A DNA stretch of 64,000 bases from Strongylocentrotus purpuratus. Its lineage: Eukaryota > Echinodermata > Echinoidea > Camarodonta > Strongylocentrotidae. The stretch's first letter is position 1, and each line of letters starts with the position of its first letter. The notes beneath the pieces were generated by a model, which searched no databases, was not told where the DNA came from, and worked only from the letters and a program-made list of their open reading frames with translations. The translations under genes and the position numbers were made by a program. The stretch spans positions 8,009,660-8,073,659 of the forward strand of contig NW_022145601.1 of NCBI RefSeq assembly GCF_000002235.5. The letters run 5' to 3'. This document shows positions 10,325 to 20,119 of the stretch, one piece after another.

Positions 10325-12015
10325 TTTGAGTCATTCCGCTTCATAAAAAAGGTGATAAATCTAATCCAGACAATTATTATAGGCCTAGATCCTTGCTCCT
10401 TTGTATTTCTAAAGTACTAGAACGTATAATGCTAATCCAATTAGTTAGCCATCTTCATGCAAATAATATACTGGATTCTGTTCAGTCTGGTTTTATAGGG
10501 CTCGCCATTCAATTGTCACTACTTTAGTTAAAGTTACGGATGATTGGTTAATGGCAATGGATGAAGGCAGGTACACGGGGGTAGTCTTCGCAGACATACA
10601 GAAGGCGTTTGATACGGTTGATCATCAGGTGCTCTTAAATAAACTGTATTATATCGGTTTAGATGAAATGTCGTTAAAATGGTTTGAGAGCTATCTGTCT
10701 GAGAGAAGAATAGTTACGCAGATGATACCGTAATTTACTTTTCGCATACATGTCCCACTGTTGTTGAATCTGTCTGATAATCTGTCTGATAAATGGATGT
10801 CTCGCAATAAGTTATTAATTAATTATACAAAAACTGTTACCATGCTCATTGGCACCCGTCATATGTTATCAAAGTGTAATGTACTTAACGTGAACATAAG
10901 AGATACACTTGTTCAGGTTGACAGTATACAAAATACCTCGGTATTAATATAGACAATGAATTGAAATGGGATGCTCATATAAACATAATGTGTCAGAAAA
11001 TTAGTAAACTTATTGGCTTCCTTGGTAGATTAATACACTTTATAAATGAATCTGATTTGAATCTAATTTACAAATCCATAATTATTCCACATTTCGACTA
11101 TGGAGACATGCTTTGGCAGTCCGCAACTAAATCCTCCCTTTCACTTTTACAAAAGCTTCAAAACAGGGCGGGCCGTGTGATAATGAAATCCTTATTCTCA
11201 TACATCCAATCAACATGTTCATAATACTCTAAATTGGGACTTTCTAGACTGCCGTTACAAAATGTACTGTACTATGATTTTTAAGATATTAAATAATTAC
11301 ACTCGGTGTTATGATTATGTCAAATAATATCAAATATCGCATGTATTCATTTCGCTCATCCCGAAATCTAGATCTCCCTAAACCGAATTCAAATAATTGC
11401 AAAAGAACACATAGGGGGGCGACACAATATAATAAACCAATTACCAAAATACATCCGAAATGTAACTACATTAAGATCTTTCCATACCCTAATAACTGAA
11501 TTTTTTTCTTAACACACTTTCTTAAACTCAAATGATTTTTGCATAACCTTGTATGTGTGTGTGCATGAGTTAGTTCGAAGTTTACAAGGAAAAGATAAAA
11601 ATCTACAAACTCCACGATTGCTAGGTCTTATGTGTAAGAAGAAATAAACGTTTTTAAGTATCTTTTGACATTGGAATGGGCTTATTGTGATTTTTCTTTC
11701 CTCAAATTTGATAAAATATTGCTTATAAAGCCGATATTTATTACCTCCACAGTTTCATGGTGTTTTGCCTACCTCCCCGATTGATGGCGTTTACATGTAT
11801 GCGTGTGCACGTGTGTGTGTGCGTGTGTATATGTGTGTGCGTGCGTGTGCTTGTGTGTGTGGGTGTACGCGTATGATATTATTTTTGAATTTGTTGTTAC
11901 TTTGGTATTTAAAAAAACGTGTATTTATGTTTTGTGTCTATTCTACTTTATGTAGCTTTTATGTTAATATTTTTTATCTGATTTCGGAAATAAAAACAAC
12001 AACAACAACAACAAT
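10325..12015 (+). mobile_element. Decayed non-LTR retrotransposon (LINE, CR1/Jockey-like), 3' part
   Basis: Reverse-transcriptase pieces appear in order. First is a finger-type block, PLHKKGDKSNPDNYYRP, at about 10339. Next is YTGVVFADIQKAFDTVDHQV at 10572, the catalytic-domain A motif FxDxxKAFD. Last is a thumb region, YLGINIDNELKWDAHI, and SLLQKLQNRAGRVI at about 11142. The expected PQGSxLGPxLFxxYINDL and YADD blocks are missing between about 10735 and 10760, so there is an internal deletion, and frames change along the copy. The 3' end is AATAAAAACAACAACAACAA near 11988-12015, a typical LINE tail. It is dead and 5' truncated. Confidence 0.85.
11800..11875. repeat. GT-rich microsatellite inside the LINE 3' region
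   Basis: An irregular run of GTGTGT/GCGTGT words. It is not coding. Confidence 0.6.
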
Positions 12016-12509
12016 TATTATTGTTATTACCATTATTTTTACTATCATTATCATTATTATTATAATTACATTTTGTCTCCCGGTGAAGAAAGATTCATTG
12101 GGAGACTAACTTTACACACAGTTTTTAGGTTTAAAGTTGTTCTTCACTCTTGAAAGTGAAACCTTTAACATTTTTTCATAATATATGCCATTATACCTCT
12201 TGTCAACATCTTTAGTGGAAGAGTGATTTAGTGGAAATTCTGTGCATTTTTTCAAAAGAGTCATAAAGTTAGGGATCCCTTCCTTTTGAAGTTGAAACCA
12301 CTCGAAAGTATAGTGGCTGAATTAACACTTTGCCTGTAGGAACCGGATGGATCCTTTATTCATCCTATGGGAATAATTGTATGGGTATATAAGGCAAGTG
12401 CAATCCATTTTATTTTTTGGTGGAACAGGTTACTCCAAGCATAGTCCGTGCAACAACATTCAACAACAAAAAACCTCTAACCCTCAATTAAGCTCCTCAA
12501 CAACCCCCC

Positions 12510-12530
12510 CCCCCCCCCCACAACAACAAA
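12510..12530. repeat. Poly-C tract followed by CAA repeats
   Basis: A run of 17 C is embedded in CAACAACA-rich sequence; simple repeat. Confidence 0.7.
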
Positions 12531-12539
12531 AATTCAACC

Positions 12540-12960
12540 CAAATAAACAACTATACTGTACCAAAAGAAAGCAGAAAAATCAGAGAAGCAAATTGATGAA
12601 AGTTTCAATTGAATCTGACTAAATGTAAGAAATTTATACATTTTTAAAAAGTTGTAATCACTATCGTCACTTCAAATTTGCTGAAGCGGTAATGTCAATC
12701 TGTTCCAACATATAAAATGACTAACATTTAAATTTTTCTAACAATCATGGCTTAGGAGGGTCTATTCTGTTTAGAGGACCTACAATAATATTTTGAGTAG
12801 TGCCCCAATGGAGAAGGAACTAATACGAGAAAAACAGAAATTAGTGATATGTTTTGTGGTTGCCCAACAAAGCAGTAGTCGACATATTGGGCTGCACTAC
12901 AACATGAAGGTACTGCAACCCTTCCAGATCTATGAAGCTCGGTGGGCGTGATCGTCATAC
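12540..12960 (+). mobile_element. GCAGAAAAATCAGAGAAG family element, copy 1
   Basis: Shares a long ordered set of words with 52885-53420 and 63585-64000: GAAAGCAGAAAAATCAGAG, GTTGTAATCACT, AGGAGGGTCTATTCTG, TTTAGAGGACCTA and GAGTAGTGCCCCAATGG. It is related in its first 60 bp to the foldback family at 9436-9984 but distinct in the centre. Non-coding. Confidence 0.65.
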
Positions 12961-13364
12961 ACAATACAATCAATAGATGGCGCTAGACTTGTCAAAGATG
13001 CAAAGTTGCCAAAGTCAGAGGGCATATTCCTTGAGAGCACTAATGAAAAACTGGATGGAAATTATATATAACAGATTAAGAAATTAAAAGGATCAAGTAG
13101 TCCATGCAAAAAGCGCATCATTAAACAAGGGGAAAATACATACAATAACAATTGCAAAATTGTAAGACTGTAAGTTGTTATTGACTCTATCGACCCCCTC
13201 TTGGGGTACTAGACTACGAGAGTACAAACATAATTTATTTACAACATATAGTATCAATATATTGTATATGACAACGATAAACATGTGATTATACGATCAA
13301 TGAAAAACACATGATAATCTGAACAAAGATAAATAATAGAAATCTATCTAGAAATTCTATTCCG

Positions 13365-13595
13365 AGGCGCATTTATTATTACCCCGGCTTTAGCCTTTAG
13401 CTGCATTTCCAGCGCTCTAGCATTTCCAGGAATTAATTCCTTCGATCCAGGTACCCAATCTACCACACCTGGGTCGAGTGAGGCAAATGATGATTAATAC
13501 CTTGCCAAAGGACATTAGTGCCGTGTCGGGGATGGAACCACGACCTTTGAATTTCAAGTTAAGTGCTTAAACCACTTGACTACGACACTTCATAC
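13365..13595 (-). mobile_element. SINE, minus orientation
   Basis: The plus strand reads tail and body (TCTATTCCGAGGCGCATTTA, CACCTGGGTCGAGTGAGGC, CTTGCCAAAGGACATTAGTG), then the degraded tRNA-like head with a B box complement near GGGATGGAACCACGACC. A partial relative is at 24755-24925. Confidence 0.65.
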
Positions 13596-14127
13596 ACATG
13601 TGATAAATGAACAATAATAAACATGTGATAATATGAACAATCATAAACATTATTATGAATAATGATAAACATGAAAAAATATGAACAACAACAAATATTT
13701 ACAAATTGATCAAGGCGAAACGGGCAATTCACCCTCCTACCGCTATACGAGTATGCCTAACAGCATTGCTCACATGTGACATATCATTTACAGTATTACC
13801 ATCTTTCTTGGGTCTTTAGAAAAATGTGACATAATTATTCTAACAAATTTGGCTAATTTCTTTAGCTGGCAGGCATGAGCTGTATAAACCTTATCCATGT
13901 GCAACGCACTTGGCTTTGAGCTACTACCCTACCAGTTATTTGGTACATATACATTTTTCTCTCATTTTGAAAGAATGGACAAACAAAAAATATAATGAAA
14001 TTCAAAACCAATATCTGTTGATGTATACGAAATGGGCATTGCAAATCATGTACATCAAATCTGCCTTTAACTGGTTATGTTGTCCTACATCTACAAGTCC
14101 AAGTACAAGTCCACTTAACAACAAAAC

Positions 14128-14320
14128 AAGTTTGAGCAAAATCAGATAACTAATAAGAAAGTTATGAATTTTTGAAAAAGTATGTAAAACTATGGAACAA
14201 TGAAAATAACTACAAAAATTGTCAATTTGGTTATCAGTTTGTGACGTCATGTTTACATAAATTATCATCTTCATTCAATTTCAAATGATTTTATTTCTCA
14301 TGCAAAACATAATACAATGA
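14128..14320 (+). mobile_element. Fragment of the TTAA foldback family
   Basis: Contains GTTTGAGCAAAATCAGATAA and AAGAAAGTTATGAATTTTTG as in 9436-9984. The ends are lost. Confidence 0.5.
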
Positions 14321-14396
14321 ATAAGTATATTACAAAAAAATATATGTAATGTAAATATAATAGAAATGGCACGAGAAAAGAGGAACTAACCAGAAG

Positions 14397-15079
14397 CAGG
14401 CGCGTGGCCAGGGGGCGATGGGGGCGGTCGCCCCCCCCCAAAAAAAAAACGCCGCCAAAAAAAAGAGAAAGAAAAAAGGAAGGGGGACGTAGGAATAAAA
14501 AGGATTAAGAGTCAAGAACGGTACAACATATCGTCTTCGATCTTTATCTAATAATTTAATGAAAAGTCAAAGCTTCCACGCCTAGCTCGGGAGGGGGGCG
14601 GGTTATTGAATTCAGATAAGGATTAAGAGTCGAGAACGGTACAACGAATCGTCTTCTTTCTCTAATTATTTAATGAAACTTTAAAGCTTTCGCGCTTCGC
14701 GCGGGAGGGGGAAAACTGAATTCAGACAAGGATTAAGAGTCGAGAATGTAACAACGAATCGTCTTCTTTCTTTAATAATTTAATAAAACGTCAAAGTTTC
14801 CGCGCTATGCGCGGAAGAAGGGGAACTTGATTCTAACAGGATTAAGAGTCGAGAACGGTACAACGAATCGTCTTCTTTCTCTAATAATTTAATGAAACGT
14901 CAACAGAAATTGAATTTAGACGAGGATTAAGAGTCCAGAATGGTACAACGAATCGTCTTCTTTCTTTAATAATTTAATGAAACGTCAAAGCTTCCGCGCT
15001 TCGCGCGGAAATTCCTCCTTGCACCCACCCCCAGTGCTCACTACCGCCCCCCTGAAATAAAATCATGGCTACGCGCTTG
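14397..15079. mobile_element. hAT-like non-autonomous element with internal tandem repeats
   Basis: The left end CAGGCGCGTGGCCAGGGG and right end CATGGCTACGCGCTTG form imperfect terminal inverted repeats. They are flanked by an 8-bp target duplication, ACCAGAAG (14389-14396) and ACCAGAGG (15080-15087). An 8-bp duplication with CAG-type ends fits the hAT superfamily. Inside, five tandem units of 85-118 bp start at 14502, 14620, 14730, 14839 and 14924 with GGATTAAGAGTC. Several end in the palindrome TTCCGCGCTTCGCGCGGAA. No transposase is present. Confidence 0.85.
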
Positions 15080-15104
15080 ACCAGAGGTAGAGCTTGTTGA
15101 AGTG

Positions 15105-15342
15105 TTAATTCCCCAGATGCTGATTTGAACAAATACATGTAGAAAAACATGTCAATCTCTTCTCTTGTTTCTCTTCTTTTCTTTGATCATATCCTTGATT
15201 ATTTATTGTGAATCGCAATTTATATGTATATGTTATGCTTTTGAATGTATCTTTTGTAAATTCAATTTGTTTCAGCCTCTGGCTGCTATTTGAATGTTTT
15301 TTAATCAATAAACCATATCAAATCAAATCAAATCAAATGTAG
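15105..15342 (+). mobile_element. LINE 3' tail fragment
   Basis: T-rich 3' UTR-like sequence ends in AATCAATAAACCATATC followed by CAAAT pentamers, a usual LINE terminus. No coding part remains. Confidence 0.5.
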
Positions 15343-15439
15343 CTAAGAAATTATGATTGAATGCAAATGATTATCCCTATTTAAATTTAACGGTCGACGT
15401 TCGTAATTTTCGTCCTGGGCATTGGATTAGGGTAAGAGA

Positions 15440-15900
15440 CTTTCCCCCCACTTTTCAGGTACCCCAACAAGCTCCTTTGTACAACGGTGCCCCCTTTTTC
15501 TTTAATAACTGTCCCTTTCCTCTTTTTTCATCTCTGATGAGTACGCCTTTTCAGGTCCGAGAAATTCCACTTTTCACCTTTGATATTTTGACGCTTTTTT
15601 TAAAAATTTGACTCGTGCCCCTTTTCCTTTTTAATAAGAACCCCTTACCTTTCTCTAAAATACCACATTTCACCTCTGATAAGTGCCCCTTTTATTTAGC
15701 CACGTGCCCCTTTTCCTTTCTAATAAGTACCATATTTCATTTGGATAAGTGCCCCCTTTCCTTTTGTTTTAAATGAGCCTCTTCCACTTTTCTGAATGCC
15801 CCTTTTAACATATGATAAATGCCCCTATTAAAATCTGATAGGTGCCCATTTCAATCAACAGGTTCCTCATTTCCATTCTCACAAGTGCCTTTTTCATCTC
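15440..15900. repeat. Degenerate CCCCTTTT-rich tandem repeat
   Basis: Words of the type ATAAGTGCCCCTTTTCCTTT recur every few tens of bases with strong divergence. No gene is seen here. Confidence 0.5.
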
Positions 15901-15989
15901 TGTTTAGAATCCATCTTCAGGTGAATATTACGCAAAAATTGAATCAATCTGATATTTTGCTAAAAATAAAAACTTGGAAACATATATAT

Positions 15990-16070
15990 AGGGGCGGATC
16001 CAGCAGGGGAGGGGGCCCAATTCATGAGAAATGTTTAGCGGCGAAACAACCGGCCGAAAATTCGCTCAGT

Positions 16071-16149
<79 letters not shown>

Positions 16150-16430
16150 TAGTGAGCACTATTTTTTTTCTTTTTTTGCTCCCGAAAATTTGAAAACCCT
16201 CGCAAAAGACGATGTCATTTAAGACACATTTTGTGCAAGGGTTTAAAAAAGAATGTGTTTGAAGTCGAAAATTAATGAAAGAATACGAAATTTGGGTTTT
16301 CTGCGTACAACAGAAAAACCTAAACTATGTATTCTTTTATCATTATGTCTTGAAACAATTTTTTTTTTGTTGGGGGGGGGGGGCGGGGGGATCTTTGCAG
16401 AAGTGTCTTAAATGACATTATGATACAATT
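15990..16430 (+). mobile_element. GGCGGATCC-type element with 76-base poly-G tract
   Basis: It starts GGGGCGGATCCAGCAGGGG, the same end type as the hAT-like element at 28367-28771, and carries the same block, TTCGCTCAGT, poly-G, then AGTGAGCAC. The G run spans 16071-16146 without interruption. Downstream, GTCATTTAAGACACATT (16214) and AGTGTCTTAAATGACATTA (16402) form a further inverted repeat. A clear right terminal repeat is not found. Confidence 0.6.
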
Positions 16431-16594
16431 TAAGTGTAATTCTTCCATCAAATTTTTGGTGAATTCGGGGCTCCCAACACTTTGGAGGGATTTTAAGCTT
16501 TCTACAGAAGATAGCCGTGTCCATTCAATAACTTTCTGTGCGATTTTTTAGCTTGCGGCCAGCAGCCCCCGAAGAAACGATATCTGCCACACCG

Positions 16595-16738
16595 GATAAG
16601 GGTCACGTGACACAACATTAGCATAATACTGCTGTAGCCATCTTGAATGTTGGTGATATCTACGCTGCAAATCTTAGCTCTTGACCTGTTGTTTTTGCGG
16701 TTTCTGAGGCCGTCGCTAACACTCTTCGGTATTCAAAC
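16595..16738 (+). promoter_or_regulatory. Probable GIGYF promoter and non-coding exon 1
   Basis: The palindromic E-box GTCACGTGAC (16602-16611) is followed about 25 bp later by a YY1-type site (AAGATGGCTAC on the minus strand, 16634-16644). GC-richer sequence then runs to CAAAC/GTGAGT, a strong donor with GT at 16739-16740. The next plus-strand acceptor in a good context is at 19851-19852, just before the GIGYF start codon. This makes about 16645-16738 a reasonable 5' UTR exon. Assignment rests on position and motifs only. Confidence 0.45.
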
Positions 16739-18555
16739 GTGAGTTATGTTAGACAGAAAAATCTGTTTGCAAATCATGCTATTTATACAATGCTTAATTA
16801 TGTAAATCATGATGAATTTAGCTTCGGAATGAGGAAAACAACCGGGTACCGAGCGCACAGCAACACATGCACACATGTAAATTTACTTGATATGTAGCGC
16901 ATTGCCTCGCACACGCAAAGTGACTGTAGTCGGGGGTTTGGCCTTTTGGTCGATTCAATGCATGCTCTACTGTTCCGAGCAGAGGCCGTGTCTCCGTACA
17001 GCGCGCAGCGTAAACGAGTGTCACGACGGAACCGGTAGAGATTTGTAGCTTCAATTAGAATTTTAATACCAGTTGAGTACGTTTTCCAGAAAACACTTCA
17101 GTAAATATGAATTGATTTGATCATAACAGATTTAGTCTTCGTTTTGTTTTGCAATCATACTGTTTCTGGAGAGTTTCAGTCTCTCACTGTTTTAGAATGC
17201 TTTTTTGATCAAATAAATATTGAAACAAGTTCAGACTTTTTTCAAAGAGAGAGAGATTTGCTGAACGAAACTTACGAGTTTGGGTGTGTGAATGGTGATG
17301 TGTGCATATTTCATACATAGTAACTTTTCAAAGATGGTCAATAATAATATTTAGAGACAAATAATAAAGGTAAAGACAAAAGACCTAATAAAACGGAAAC
17401 AAACGGGTTGGAAATCTTCATTTCTTGAAAAAATGCCATCAATTCATTGTGTGGCTGGCAGAGGGGCGTAATTGTGTTGCAGCGTTCTGCTAAACGTAGA
17501 TGGAGTCTGGCTCACTCGGACCTGTTGCAGATACGTGCCTAGTTGTCCCTGCATAATTGAAGTTTTGGTGAAATTTTTGAGGGTTAGGATAGAGTTGAGC
17601 ATCAGGGTTAGGGTTAAAGTTAGGGTATGCTGGGACAACTCAGGCCCCGTATTTGCATTAGGGCAAAGTTGTCCCGAGTCAAAGTTAGCCCGGATCTGTG
17701 GTAGACAAGTACCTACATGTACTATTGTATTAAAGCCTTTAAGCAGAACTGCTAGCAGTGTGAGAAGCACTTATCTGATTGTGGGAGCTCTTTTTTTAGG
17801 ATTTGGTGTATGAATAAGTGTGATTACATGTAAGTCACGATTGATGTTTAAGAATTTTTTTTGTTACCTGTGGCAGTGCTAAATTGCTCACCTCTCCTGT
17901 GTATTTTTATATGCTTATTTGATTTGAAACTACTCAAGTTGGGTAGTTATAGACTATTTAGATCTATAAACAATTTATTGTCTTTATTAATCTAGTTTAA
18001 GGAGAGAATTGCTGTCATGTTTAAAAAATGGTTTGACATGTATACAGTATAGGAGTGAGCTATGAGAAATATGGTTTATGGCATGTGCACGGTGGCCATG
18101 TTGTGAGGCTCTGGTTTTATGACCTATTATCAGTTCTGAGTTTCAATACGACATCAAATTTTTGAGAACGTTGTATCTCGGGGTCGTGAGTTGTCTTTTC
18201 CGGCTATGCCAATTTGCAATTCTAAACTTTAACTTACATTTACTTACATTTTTTAATGATAAATTGACCAGAGTTTCATAGAAGAGAAATTATTATGGAT
18301 AACAATATTTCTAAAAGATTACAAATATATGCAATTTGAACATCAATCATACAATATTTTTGGTCGGAGTAGGGGTAGATGGACTAAGATGGTGCTTTTC
18401 AATCTTTCTCTAAGTGTCTTATTAGAAATCAACTTCCTGATTGACAAAATGTGTATAATGGATAAGATGTTAATGATTTCAACAAGAAAATTGTTTAGAG
18501 CGAGTGTTGAAGTGGAAACAAAGGAAGTGAAACTTTGTCAGTGAAGAAAAAGTGG
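16739..18555 (+). other. Putative GIGYF intron 1, part without known repeats
   Basis: No coding sequence found. At 17470-17760 there is an imperfect inverted and direct repeat around GTTGTCCC/GGGACAAC words, with telomere-like GGGTTAGGGTT at about 17604. The rest is AT-rich. Confidence 0.4.
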
Positions 18556-18732
18556 TCTTAAAGCCTATCTGCACTAGCTTGGCCAGGAGGGATTAGAACT
18601 CCCTCATCAAATCGACTCTCAATTAACATAAGAAAAAGGGGACCATGAGGGGCCAATGATCACTGATTAAGCATTGTTTGTTATATAGAGGGCGCAAGGA
18701 GCTATAAGTAGTTCAGTGGGATTTTAAGGGGG
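18556..18732 (+). mobile_element. TTAA-flanked MITE, plus orientation
   Basis: Starts TTAAAGCCTATCTGCACTAG, contains GGCCAGGAGGGATTAGA and GCATTGTTTGTTATATAGAG, and ends AGTTCAGTGGGATTTTAAG. The closing TTAA is also the opening of the next element at 18733. Confidence 0.75.
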
Positions 18733-19285
18733 AAATCCACCCTGATATTAAGCTAGTTGTAGAAGCAGAAAAATTAGAGAAATAGAAAAGGAAGCAGTTT
18801 GAACAAAATCTGATAAAACAGAAGAAAGTTTTGGGGTTTTAAAGTTGAAAACTTTCTTTGTAATGTATCTTTCAGGGGCTTGTCCCATTCGCTCTAGACA
18901 CCTTCAAAAAAGAAATCGGAAATGTCCATTTTCTGTAAAGAAAATATTTAATCATACAGTACATGTACATGCTGCTTGCACCTTAGATATGATCATTACA
19001 CAAATGCTTTTACACAACCCTTGCATCAAACAAATCTATTCGTTCATCAACATTTAAGAAAATAGAAATTTATGATTTTTCTGCACAGATCAATGGGAGA
19101 GGACCTTGCAAGATACATCATGGCATTGCCAGTTTACTTATGATTTACTACCTAGCTTCAAAAATTAATAACTTTCTTATTTTTTATGGGATTTTGCTCA
19201 AAATTTCTCCGATCTATTGTTCTCACTTTCCTGTTTTTAGTAAATACCAACTTGATATCAGGGTGGACTTCCTCAATGATTTTGG
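18733..19285. mobile_element. TTAA foldback family, near complete
   Basis: The left end AAGGGGGAAATCCACCCTG and right end CAGGGTGGACTTCCTC are inverted. It carries the family words GAAGCAGAAAAATTAGAG and GGGATTTTGCTCAAAATTTC. The centre differs from the copy at 9436-9984. Confidence 0.7.
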
Positions 19286-19513
19286 GAAGGAGGTTGTAAA
19301 TGTGATCCAAAATTCCAAATAGGCTGATTCCCAGATGCCATTGACAATACATGAACCCTAACATTATTTTAGACAAACAAGAATCCTGCTTAGAACTGTA
19401 GCTTGGGTCAGCACTAAACATCTTCAGAAATAATTTTCTTCAGCATTGTAAATTTTGTACAGTCCTCCACCAAATGAGGAATTTAGCAGTCTGAGCATGT
19501 ATCGTCTGTTTGG

Positions 19514-19735
19514 AGAGAGCAATAACTTGTGTAATTCAAAAGAGAATTAATACCTTTCTGGCGCTGAAGAGAGCAATAACTTGTGTAATTCAAAAGAGAA
19601 TTAATACCTTTCTGGCGCTAAAGAGAGCAATAACTTGTGTAATTTAAAAGAGAATTAATACCTTTCTGGCGCTGAAGAGAGCAATAACTTGTGTAATTTA
19701 AAAGAGAATTAAATACCTTTCTGGCGCTGAACAGA
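19514..19735. repeat. Tandem repeat, 54-bp unit, four copies
   Basis: The unit starts AGAGAGCAATAACTTGTG and ends CCTTTCTGGCGCTGA. Copies differ by single bases, so the array is young. It sits about 120 bp before the first coding exon of GIGYF, in the preceding intron. Confidence 0.9.
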
Positions 19736-19852
19736 CATATAGGTTGATACAAACAATTTGTCAACCCAAGTAATAAATTTGGTGCAATTTAAGTTACAGT
19801 CACCCAACATATAATTGAATGTAATCACTCTTTCTTTATGTCAACCCTACAG

Positions 19853-20119
19853 ACGATAGAGACTCCATACACAAAAATGTCTGAAATGCTGAACTTTGGA
19901 CCGGAGTGGCTACGGGCCCTCTCTGGCGGGACAGGGATAACGTCCCCGCCCCCGTCTCCACAGTTCAAGCTGGCGGAGCATCGGTACGGTCGAGAAGAGA
20001 TGTTAGCGCTGTTCCGGAAAACAGACAAGGCTCCCCCGGAGCTGGAAGAATTCTCTTCCATCTTGCAGAAGGAATGTCGAACACCGATGACGCTAACACC
20101 GCTAACAGAAGATGAACAG
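19853..20119 (+). CDS. GIGYF2: GIGYF coding exon 1: start and 4EHP-binding block
   Basis: Acceptor AG is at 19851-19852 after TCAACCCTAC; donor GT at 20120. Coding is taken from ATG 19877 (context ACAAAAATGT, A at -3), giving [18 protein letters not shown], which aligns with the start of human GIGYF2. The in-frame ATG at 19838 lies before the acceptor and is not used in this model. Residues 36-46 read [11 protein letters not shown], the 4EHP-binding helix. Human has Tyr two places before the core Tyr (YRYGREEM); here it is His (HRYGREEM). Confidence 0.93.

Noticed and set aside
15819-16222. Frames with a long Gly run
   Set aside because: The Gly run is the 76-base poly-G tract of a mobile element.
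19514-19735. CRISPR-like array
   Set aside because: The 54-bp units are head-to-tail with no spacers; a plain tandem repeat.
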